This document shows, piece by piece, positions 1 to 6,310 of a stretch of DNA of 15,041 nt; positions within the stretch are counted from its first letter, which is position 1; the number at the start of each line of letters is the position of its first letter. The stretch spans positions 1 to 15,041 of the forward strand of contig CALWAJ010000026.1 in assembly GCA_944373065.1 (NCBI GenBank). Reading direction: 5' to 3'. The stretch is from an uncultured Bacilli bacterium. GTDB taxonomy: Bacteria > Bacillota_I > Bacilli_A > RF39 > UBA660. The notes beneath the pieces were generated by a model. The model ran no database searches and was not told the origin of the DNA. It was given only the letters and a program-made list of their open reading frames with translations. A program made the translations under genes and the position numbers.

Positions 1-503
1 ATATCTTCAACAGTCATTTCTTCTCCTGTTGTTAAATAAATTTGACTTCCTCCCATACCTGATGCATTAGCACTAGCAGTAACTATATCATTCCATTTAA
101 TTTTGCCAGCTTCTATTTGCTCCAATATAATAATCTGAGCGACCATTTTAGTCATAGATGCAACTGCTACTTGTTCATCTTTATTTTTCTCAAAGATTAT
201 TTCTCCAGTAGCCATATCCATTAAAACACCAGCAGTAGCATTAGGAATAAGAGATGTGTCAGTATTATTATCACTATTTGTATTTCCTTCAGTATCAGTA
301 ATATTTTCAGTAGTAGTCTCCTCATTTAAAGTATTATTCTCTTTATCATTTGTAGCTGTAGTATTATCTTCTATATTTGTAGATTCTCTATTTTCAGTAA
401 TATTTTCTTCTTGGGCTTCTGTATTATTATTTATCTCTTCAGCTTTTACATAACATGGTATCAAAAGAATAGATAACATAAGTAATAGAATTATCTTTTT
501 CAT
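1..503 (-). CDS. Serine-type D-Ala-D-Ala carboxypeptidase (S11, DacA-like), 3' end outside window
   Basis: Only the first 167 residues are in the window; the gene runs off the left edge. Translating the minus strand from ATG 503-501 gives a Sec signal peptide (KK, hydrophobic core 4-16, likely cleavage after VKA at residue 21). A low-complexity Asn/Thr/Glu linker follows (about 22-88), then the start of a penicillin-binding-like catalytic domain. The acyl-ester motif SxxK is visible as S116-M-T-K119 in the context VASMTKM. It is followed by the SASGMGGSQIYL-like segment typical of S11 peptidases. The SxN and KTG motifs would lie beyond the edge. Family enzymes remove the terminal D-Ala from peptidoglycan stem pentapeptides outside the membrane. 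An AGGAG site (512-516) lies 8 bases before the ATG. The Cys in LIPC is not a good lipobox because Pro precedes it. The family is fairly certain; DacA versus DacF or DacB cannot be decided. Confidence 0.88.
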   Translation of the reverse strand, partial: MKKIILLLMLSILLIPCYVKAEEINNNTEAQEENITENRESTNIEDNTTATNDKENNTLNEETTTENITDTEGNTNSDNNTDTSLIPNATAGVLMDMATGEIIFEKNKDEQVAVASMTKMVAQIIILEQIEAGKIKWNDIVTASANASGMGGSQIYLTTGEEMTVED

Positions 504-570
504 TAAATCAACTCCTAATAAAAGCTATGCTAATATTAGTTAAATATGATTATCTAAGTATATAAAAATT

Positions 571-600
571 ATTATAGATATGATATTATGGTATTAATAA
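571..600 (-). promoter_or_regulatory. Possible promoter of the S11 carboxypeptidase gene
   Basis: A TATAAT hexamer reads on the minus strand at 576-571, about 60 bases upstream of the ATG after allowing for the start site. The -35 position (595-600, TTATTA with an 18-base spacer) is a poor match, so this is a candidate chosen by position in a very AT-rich spacer. Confidence 0.3.
581..589 (+). promoter_or_regulatory. Possible extended -10 promoter of the M15B carboxypeptidase gene
   Basis: TGATATTAT (581-589) fits an extended -10 element (TGn plus TATTAT) and would start transcription near 596, leaving a leader of about 42 bases before the ATG at 638. No good -35 is seen 16-18 bases upstream. 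It almost abuts the candidate -10 of the divergent gene, so the two wall-enzyme genes may share one control region. Confidence 0.33.
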
Positions 601-637
601 AAGTTAAATGTAATAAAATTAAGTAAGGTGTTTATGT

Positions 638-1510
638 ATGAAAAAAATTATTATTATTTTAAGCAGTATTGTTGTTATTATTTTTATTATCCTTATGATT
701 TTCTTATTTAATACAAACAGTAAAAATAAAGATATTGATAATGTTAAAAAGAAGGAGACTACAGAAAAAGTTAAAGAAAAAGAAGATAATGAATTTAGTA
801 AGTTATCTTATTATAAGGAAGAAAATCTAGATAGATATAAAGCTTATCAATCTAATAATTCTGATTTAAGTATAGAAGATATTGTTACAAGAGTTAATTT
901 GAATTTAGATAAAAATCCTTATACTGATACTATTCCTTCTACTAATTTAAATACTAACTATTTACTTGTTAATAAGTTTAATTACTTAGATAGTAGTTAT
1001 ATTCCTAATAATCTTGAATTACTTGACAATAGTTATGCTAAAAGTGGTATTTATTTAGTTAAGGAAGCGAAAGATAATATCGAAAGATTAATAGGGGATG
1101 CTAAAAGTGATGGTATGAATATTAGAGTAATCTCAGCCTATAGGTCTTATACATATCAAGAGAATCTATATAATAATTATGTTAAGAATGATGGTGTAGA
1201 AAATGCTGATACATACTCTGCTAGACCAGGTTATTCTGAGCATCAAACAGGACTTGTTGTTGATGTAACAAAAGCATATGATGATTTTAATAACTTTGAA
1301 AATACTGATGAGTATAATTGGATGAAAGAAAATGCTAGTAATTATGGTTTTATTTTAAGATATCCTAAAGATAAAGAAAATATTACTACTTATAGTTTTG
1401 AAGCTTGGCATTATCGTTATGTAGGGGCAGAACTTGCAAAAAAAATAAAGGCTAGTAACCTAACCTTTGATGAATATTATACAAGATATTTAGATTATGA
1501 AAGTAATTAA
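638..1510 (+). CDS. VanY/LdcB-type M15B zinc carboxypeptidase, membrane-anchored
   Basis: This 290-aa protein has an uncleaved-looking N-terminal membrane anchor (residues 4-24), a Lys/Glu-rich charged linker (about 28-55), and a C-terminal M15B peptidase domain (about 100-275). The metal ligands expected for the family are visible: H202 and D209 in SEHQTGLVVD, and H258 in EAWH with the catalytic Glu E255. The upstream SAYRSY segment (166-171) is also typical. Family members cut the last D-amino acid from peptidoglycan stem peptides, acting as D,D- or L,D-carboxypeptidases; the sequence alone does not say which, and nothing links this gene to vancomycin resistance (no vanHAX or vanRS nearby). 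AAGGTG (625-630) precedes ATG 638 by 7 bases. It diverges from a second wall carboxypeptidase and converges on the HTH-repeat gene with a 5-base gap. Confidence 0.9.
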   Translation: MKKIIIILSSIVVIIFIILMIFLFNTNSKNKDIDNVKKKETTEKVKEKEDNEFSKLSYYKEENLDRYKAYQSNNSDLSIEDIVTRVNLNLDKNPYTDTIPSTNLNTNYLLVNKFNYLDSSYIPNNLELLDNSYAKSGIYLVKEAKDNIERLIGDAKSDGMNIRVISAYRSYTYQENLYNNYVKNDGVENADTYSARPGYSEHQTGLVVDVTKAYDDFNNFENTDEYNWMKENASNYGFILRYPKDKENITTYSFEAWHYRYVGAELAKKIKASNLTFDEYYTRYLDYESN

Positions 1511-1543
1511 GAGACTTAAGATTTTATAATTTTCTTAAGTTTC
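1511..1543 (+). terminator. Intrinsic terminator between convergent genes
   Basis: Arms 1511-1521 and 1533-1543 form an 11-bp stem with one G-U pair (core ACTTAAGA/TCTTAAGT) and an 11-base loop. A T-rich run (TTTTCTTT) follows on the plus strand. It begins one base after the M15B stop and contains the stop codon of the convergent HTH gene (1516-1518). The minus-strand exit is less T-rich, so termination in that direction is plausible but weaker. Confidence 0.6.
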
Positions 1544-3918
1544 TTTTCTTTATCTTCAGTTTTAATAGCATCTAAGAAAGAATTTATTAAATTTTCAATA
1601 TATTCTTGATTAATATTTAAAATAGAACTTATAGCTTCATAAGAAAATTTAATACCTTTATAATATCTTAGTATTAGTGCTAATAAAACTTTATCTTCAA
1701 AAGTATAATCTTCTAAGCATTCATAAAAATCAATCTCTAGACTTTTTAAAGCTTGTTTTAATAGATTATTTTTATCTTTATTAAGTTTATAATTTTTTCT
1801 TAGAACCGTAATTTCTTCTTTAACTATAACTAAATTATTTATAGGATTAACTTTTAATTGTTCTGTAACTTCAGGGTATATTGTTTTAGCTTCTTCTAGC
1901 AATGACATATTAGTTTCTAATTTTCTTAATAAAATTCTTTTAGCTGCATAATATGTAGAATCATTTTTATATCCTAAGATAATAGCAGCTTGTTTATTAG
2001 TAATATGTTTATTTTTATAATCATTTAATAGTTGCAAAATTCTTTTTTCTTTATCAGTTAATTTATCTACTACTTTAAATGTTACCCTACATTTTTGTTC
2101 AAGAGAAAAACTAGGGTATTTCTTTTTAATATTTTTTAATAATTCTTTATTATTCTTAATTTTATTAATTAAAACTTGTTTAGCTTTTAAATAAACTTTT
2201 TTATTATATCCCAACTCTTTAGCTATTTCTTCATCTGTTTTAGTAATATAATAATCATTATTAAGATTTTCTAATATTATTTTTTCATTATTAGGCAAGT
2301 TATATACATCATTTACATCAAATTCAGGATATATTTCTCTAACTTTAGTTAATAATTTAGGATTTGCTTTTATTTTATTAATTAACTTAGCTTTGGCAAC
2401 ACCATAAGATTCAGTAGTTTTATATTCTAATAATTCGGCTACCTCTTTATCTTCTAAAGGATTATCCTTATGTTCATTTAATAATGATAACATTTTCTTT
2501 TCTCTACTATTAAGAATTTCATCTGCAGAACTCATTAAATCTTTATATATTCTAGAAATTTGACTAGCTAATTTTCTATTCTTTTTAATATTATGAATAA
2601 TATTCTTTTGCATATTATTATAATCCTTTTGTTCATCATAATAATTTAATTGTTTGGCAGCATCTTCTAAAGAAATGTTTTGTTTATCAGCTTCTATAAT
2701 TATTTCCAACATTTCTGCTTCTAAACTAGTTAAATTTCTTTTATCTAAATCAAAGTCTTTATAAATAGATATTACATCTTTCATTAGATTGGTATTTTTT
2801 CTTAAAAAACTATAAAAATTATTTATTTCGATAATAAAAGTATGTAGATTTTGGTAGCCACCATCTTCTATTATTTTCTCATAGTTTTCTGGTGTTTCTT
2901 CAAATTCTTTAATGCTTTTGACTAATTTAATCTGTTCTTCTGATAATTTAGTATCATTGCCCAAAATATTTAAACCAGGATATTTTTTATAAATTAATTG
3001 TTGTAATTTTTTATTTTTTCTTAATTTATTAAATAGTTTTGTTCTTTCTCCTCGATAATGAGTAAGAGAAAAGTTTAACCTACAGGCCATTTCTTCATCA
3101 GACAAATTCTCATCTTTAGTTTTATATAATTCATTCAATACTTTTTCTTCATTTGATGATAAAACAAAGTCATTGCCACTATGTTTTATTTTTATGTTAA
3201 AAAGTTGAATATTCATCTCATTAGCTTTTAATACTAATTCTTTTTCAGTATTAGGATAGTTTTTAAAAAATGTTTTTAAATTATTATTATTTCTTAAAAG
3301 GTTAAAGGCTGTTGTTAATTCTTTAAGAATAGTAGAAGTATCTTTTTTATAAATATCTTTTAACTCATCTATTGTTAAAGAAGAGCCTGTAACTTTTCCA
3401 ATATAGTATCCTATTAATTTGATTTGTTGAAAAGTAATTATATTGTTTGTATTAAAATACTCTTTTCTATGATTAATTTTTTGAAAGCAGTATGGAAATA
3501 TATTTTCTATATTTAAGTTATTATCTTTATTTAAAATAATATTATTAAATTTATCAATTGTTTCATTTACTTTATTAAGATTTATATTTAAATTCATAGA
3601 TATTTCTGTATTTGATAAATATCTATTATCTATTTTTGTTAAGTATAAATTTATAATTTTTTGCTCTTCTAGAGAAAATAGACAATTTTGAGTCGAATTT
3701 ATTTCTTTACGTAATAAATTTGATAGATAGAATTTGAATGGAACTGCTACTTTTGAATTGTAAGTTTCTAAACCTTCTTTAAAAACTTTATCTATTAGCA
3801 TTTCTTTATCGTTAATATTTATTCCTTCTAAACTTTTTAATAGATTGTTTTTTAGAAAATCTTCTAATCTTTTATCACCAGTTTTTATTTTTTCAACTAG
3901 CTCTATATTATTTTTCAT
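1516..3918 (-). CDS. Large multi-helix-turn-helix protein with sigma-region-4-like repeats
   Basis: This 800-aa soluble protein has no signal peptide or membrane segment. Residues 1-75 resemble the helical region 2 of sigma-70 family factors (IKTGDKRLEDFLKNN, then VPFKFYLSNLLRKEI), and 82-128 look like a region-4 HTH. From 160 to 683 there are seven degenerate units of about 64 residues: roughly 160-222, 254-315, 325-389, 396-461, 468-533, 541-604 and 620-683. The best units read: short helix with EKkiL.LL, a gap, an HTH core like DEEIAKELGY, then LinKIK.N..LL, ending in YP-F. The C-terminus (738-786) again looks like sigma region 4 (LLALILRYYKGIKFSYEAISSILNI can be split into the usual helices). 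DNA binding is inferred; promoter recognition is unproven because no clear regions 2.3/2.4 are visible. Start ATG 3918 has AAAGG 6 bases upstream. It is last in a unit with the Nudix gene (38-base gap). Confidence 0.75.
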   Translation of the reverse strand: MKNNIELVEKIKTGDKRLEDFLKNNLLKSLEGININDKEMLIDKVFKEGLETYNSKVAVPFKFYLSNLLRKEINSTQNCLFSLEEQKIINLYLTKIDNRYLSNTEISMNLNINLNKVNETIDKFNNIILNKDNNLNIENIFPYCFQKINHRKEYFNTNNIITFQQIKLIGYYIGKVTGSSLTIDELKDIYKKDTSTILKELTTAFNLLRNNNNLKTFFKNYPNTEKELVLKANEMNIQLFNIKIKHSGNDFVLSSNEEKVLNELYKTKDENLSDEEMACRLNFSLTHYRGERTKLFNKLRKNKKLQQLIYKKYPGLNILGNDTKLSEEQIKLVKSIKEFEETPENYEKIIEDGGYQNLHTFIIEINNFYSFLRKNTNLMKDVISIYKDFDLDKRNLTSLEAEMLEIIIEADKQNISLEDAAKQLNYYDEQKDYNNMQKNIIHNIKKNRKLASQISRIYKDLMSSADEILNSREKKMLSLLNEHKDNPLEDKEVAELLEYKTTESYGVAKAKLINKIKANPKLLTKVREIYPEFDVNDVYNLPNNEKIILENLNNDYYITKTDEEIAKELGYNKKVYLKAKQVLINKIKNNKELLKNIKKKYPSFSLEQKCRVTFKVVDKLTDKEKRILQLLNDYKNKHITNKQAAIILGYKNDSTYYAAKRILLRKLETNMSLLEEAKTIYPEVTEQLKVNPINNLVIVKEEITVLRKNYKLNKDKNNLLKQALKSLEIDFYECLEDYTFEDKVLLALILRYYKGIKFSYEAISSILNINQEYIENLINSFLDAIKTEDKEKKLKKIIKS
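1870..3441 (-). repeat. Seven protein-level tandem repeats (HTH units, about 64 codons each)
   Basis: The central part of the 800-aa protein consists of seven divergent units, seen by aligning the recurring endings at residues 220-222 (NYP), 312-315 (KYPG), 386-389 (YKDF), 458-461 (YKDL), 530-533 (YPEF), 601-604 (YPSF) and 681-683 (YPE). Each ending is preceded by a basic K-x-N-x-x-L helix. The last three units are the most alike; units 1 and 3 are eroded. The similarity is in protein, not in DNA, so this is an old duplication series. Confidence 0.7.
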
Positions 3919-3956
3919 TTTTAACCTTTCCCCTCTCGTTATTAATTTTTCTTTTA

Positions 3957-4466
3957 CTATATATTTTTTAAACCGTTTAGTAATGATATTCTATTTTCTT
4001 TAAAAGAAGTTTTTCCATCTTTAATCATAATTATAATCTCATCGATATTAAACCATTTAACTTCTGATAATTCTTCTTCTTGAATAACGAACTCTTCTGC
4101 TTTTTTATTACATATAACATAATAAAAGTATGTTATATGTGAATTACTATCACTGATATTAATTTCCCTTTCTCCATAAGGAATTAATTCTTTAGGAGAT
4201 AAATCAAGTCCTACCTCTTCTTTAATTTCTCTTAAAGCTGCTGTTTCTAAACTTTCATAAGCATCAACATGACCGGCACATAATCCCCATTTATTAGGAG
4301 AAAATCTTTTATTAGCACTTCTTTTTTGTAATAAAACTTCTCTTTTATCATTAATAATAAATATTCCTACTTCATTATGTAATAAATTTTTATCATGAGC
4401 TTCTTCTTTATCCATTACTTGACCTGTAAAATTTCCTTTTTTATCAACAATTTGAATTAATTCCAT
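3957..4466 (-). CDS. Nudix hydrolase (isopentenyl-diphosphate isomerase-like subgroup)
   Basis: This 169-aa cytoplasmic protein carries a complete Nudix box: G65, five residues, E71, seven residues, then R79-E80-I-K-E83-E84-V-G86. These are the residues that position the divalent metal for cleavage of X-linked nucleoside diphosphates. The N-terminal VDKKGN..G stretch, the LLH-NEVGIFI strand and LQKRS..K...PNKWG match the subgroup that includes YfcD-like proteins and type I isopentenyl-diphosphate isomerases. Length fits. A true isomerase role is less likely because the Nudix box is canonical and the isomerase-specific neighbourhood is not evident. The substrate cannot be read from sequence. 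GAAAGGAA (4471-4478) precedes ATG 4466. The stop (TAG) lies 38 bases before the HTH-repeat gene, and the upstream unknown gene ends 27 bases away, so all three are probably cotranscribed. Confidence 0.9.
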   Translation of the reverse strand: MELIQIVDKKGNFTGQVMDKEEAHDKNLLHNEVGIFIINDKREVLLQKRSANKRFSPNKWGLCAGHVDAYESLETAALREIKEEVGLDLSPKELIPYGEREINISDSNSHITYFYYVICNKKAEEFVIQEEELSEVKWFNIDEIIIMIKDGKTSFKENRISLLNGLKNI

Positions 4467-4493
4467 ATTTTTCCTTTCATATTTAATAAAATA

Positions 4494-5372
4494 TTATTTT
4501 CTTTTCATACACATCTTTTTAACTAATTTATCTTCTTCATTTTCTTTTAATGATTCTCTTGATTGCGTAGTTACCGCTTCTATCATTTCTTCAAAATAGG
4601 CGTCACCACCTATTAATAAATCATTATGAAAACTTGAATAAACATGAGAAATAATTTTACCTTCCTCATTAATAAAACAATCTAAAGTACTTGTTTTTGT
4701 TCTTTCTATACTATCTACATTTTCGCTAACTGTCACATATTTAATAGCATGAGCAGCATTATATACACTTCCATCCTTACGTAAATACTCTTTAAACTCA
4801 CCAATATAATCGTAATACCTCGATACTTTCATAGTATCTAAATTATAAAGTTTATGATTATCGTGTAAAACATTTGGTAAATTAGTTTTCTTGAAGTCTT
4901 CACCGATAATTTTGCAACCTGTTATCTTATTGCCATCTAATTTAATATGAAAAGTACCTGTATCATCTTTAATTATAAAATCATTTTCTCCAATTCTTTC
5001 TATACTTTTAGTACAAAAAGCACGCTTTACTCTAAATTTATCTTTTAGATATTCATCTAAGTAAACATCACTCTTTGCTACTAAGTCATACTCTTTATAA
5101 TCTCTATTAATTAAAGCATAAATATCAGTATTAAGAACAACATTTTGATATCTATTCATTAAGGTATAAATAAGATTTTCATCTTTAGTTATAGAACACA
5201 ATAAGTCTTTAAACTCCCTACTATTTAATTTCCTATCTTGTTCTTTATTAAAATGATGACCACTCCTTGCAATTCCTACTAATTTTACTAAGGCTTTATC
5301 ACCAATAAATTCTACATTTTTTTCATCTTTTAAAATAATATCTATATTATCAATTGTCTCTATTACTCTCAT
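4494..5372 (-). CDS. Uncharacterised 292-aa cytoplasmic protein
   Basis: I do not recognise a family. The frame is uninterrupted, begins at ATG 5372 with AAAGAAAGGA (5381-5390) 8 bases upstream, and sits directly behind a good promoter, so it is very likely a real gene. There is no signal peptide or membrane helix. The N-terminal half has alternating short strands and charged helices; GIARSGHHF (33-41) and NTDIYALINRDY (81-92) look like conserved-core segments. The middle (130-160) reads as a beta meander (DFIIKDDTGTFHIKLDGNKITGCKII). A later segment has YYDYIGEFKEYLRKDG (186-201), and the tail after 275 is charged and probably flexible. Five Cys (59, 120, 153, 232, 288) are scattered without a metal-binding spacing. 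Gene order, first of a unit with a Nudix hydrolase and the HTH-repeat protein, gives no clear function. Confidence 0.8.
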   Translation of the reverse strand: MRVIETIDNIDIILKDEKNVEFIGDKALVKLVGIARSGHHFNKEQDRKLNSREFKDLLCSITKDENLIYTLMNRYQNVVLNTDIYALINRDYKEYDLVAKSDVYLDEYLKDKFRVKRAFCTKSIERIGENDFIIKDDTGTFHIKLDGNKITGCKIIGEDFKKTNLPNVLHDNHKLYNLDTMKVSRYYDYIGEFKEYLRKDGSVYNAAHAIKYVTVSENVDSIERTKTSTLDCFINEEGKIISHVYSSFHNDLLIGGDAYFEEMIEAVTTQSRESLKENEEDKLVKKMCMKRK

Positions 5373-5401
5373 AACACTAGTCCTTTCTTTAAGCGTTCCC
5401 T

Positions 5402-5430
5402 ATTATAACAGAAAAAGAAAGAAAATACAA
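5402..5430 (-). promoter_or_regulatory. Extended -10 promoter for the unknown-Nudix-HTH unit
   Basis: On the minus strand, TGTTATAAT (5410-5402) is a perfect extended -10. It is preceded after exactly 17 bases by TTGTAT (5430-5425), a partial -35. Predicted start near 5395 gives a leader of about 23 bases holding the Shine-Dalgarno site. The -35 falls inside the terminator hairpin of the preceding unit. Confidence 0.65.
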
Positions 5431-5447
5431 CTTATTTTTCTTTCTTT
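5414..5447 (-). terminator. Probable intrinsic terminator of the BrkB-like unit
   Basis: A perfect 12-bp inverted repeat (AAAGAAAGAAAA at 5447-5436 and TTTTCTTTCTTT at 5425-5414, minus strand) encloses a 10-base loop containing the stop codon of the BrkB-like gene. The stem has only two G-C pairs and the T-run is mostly inside the 3' arm, so efficiency is uncertain. Confidence 0.5.
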
Positions 5448-6301
5448 AAAGCTTCATCTATATCACTCTTTTTAAGCCTAAGTGTTTCTTGAATTACACC
5501 AGTTGCATTAAAGCACATACCAAGAGTAAATATATAGGCTAGAATATAGACCCAAATTAATAATACTAAGATGTTAGACATCGCTCCGTAAAATACATCG
5601 TAGTTTGAAAAGAAATCTACATAGAAAGCATATATTTTTGAACTCAATAACCACATAATAGTTGTAAATAATGCTCCGGGAATAGTACTTTTACTACTTA
5701 TTTTTGTAGATGGGGCGATGGTATATAAAAGTTTTAAATTATAATAGATAATAAATAATGATATAGGATACTTTATGATATGATATATACCTTCTATAAT
5801 ACTATTCAAACTTTCATTATGTACTGAAGTAGAAATTAATCTAATTAAAACATCACCAAAAGCAGGAACTAATATTAAGAAAAGAAATAGAATTACTAAA
5901 ATAACAGTCATAAGAACAGCTTTCAATCTTTTCTTTATCTCACCATTATCTTCTACTTTATATATTTCATTAGAAGTATTAATTATTGAATAAGTTCCAT
6001 TACTAGCTAGGATAAAGGCAGCACCAAAGAAAATTATCATATTAAAATTTAATATTCCATTAGTATTGGCAGGTATTAAGTAATTGATTATATCATGGGG
6101 TACAACACTATCTAGTATTTCTTTAATAGAGGTTGCTGGTAGGCCAAAACCACTACCTATCGCACCTACTAAAGTTATTAATGGGATGATAGAAATAACA
6201 AGAAAAAAAGCAAGTTGACCTGGTAATATTCGCATTTCAGGTAGCCTAATTATTGAAATAACTTTTCTTAAAAATATTCGCATTTTCTTACTTTTTTTCA
6301 T
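5432..6301 (-). CDS. YihY/BrkB family integral membrane protein
   Basis: This 289-aa protein has six predicted membrane segments (about 29-51, 86-104, 127-149, 174-195, 207-228, 239-262) and short charged ends. Family signatures are the first-helix stretch GQLAFFLVISIIPL (28-41), the FFGAAFILASNGTYSIINTSNEIY segment (91-114, in the second helix region), the APSTK loop before helix five, and the last-helix block FYGAMSNILVLLIWVYILAY (237-256). Family members were once called ribonuclease BN by mistake; their real activity is not settled, though roles in the envelope or transport have been proposed. The AGGGG Shine-Dalgarno site (6308-6312) overlaps the TAG stop of the upstream sensor gene, and the gap is only 9 bases, so translation is probably coupled. 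It is the last gene of the unit begun at 8824. Confidence 0.9.
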   Translation of the reverse strand: MKKSKKMRIFLRKVISIIRLPEMRILPGQLAFFLVISIIPLITLVGAIGSGFGLPATSIKEILDSVVPHDIINYLIPANTNGILNFNMIIFFGAAFILASNGTYSIINTSNEIYKVEDNGEIKKRLKAVLMTVILVILFLFLILVPAFGDVLIRLISTSVHNESLNSIIEGIYHIIKYPISLFIIYYNLKLLYTIAPSTKISSKSTIPGALFTTIMWLLSSKIYAFYVDFFSNYDVFYGAMSNILVLLIWVYILAYIFTLGMCFNATGVIQETLRLKKSDIDEALKKEK

Positions 6302-6310
6302 TATTATCCC

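Noticed and set aside
256..453. Plus-strand open frame of 65 codons, rich in Ser, Val and Phe
   Set aside because: It is the complement of the Asn/Thr/Glu linker of the S11 carboxypeptidase; the bias reflects that low-complexity coding sequence and no Shine-Dalgarno site supports it.
444..503. Lipoprotein signal (LIPC) in the S11 carboxypeptidase
   Set aside because: Pro directly before Cys does not fit a lipobox, while VKA-E gives a normal signal peptidase I site.
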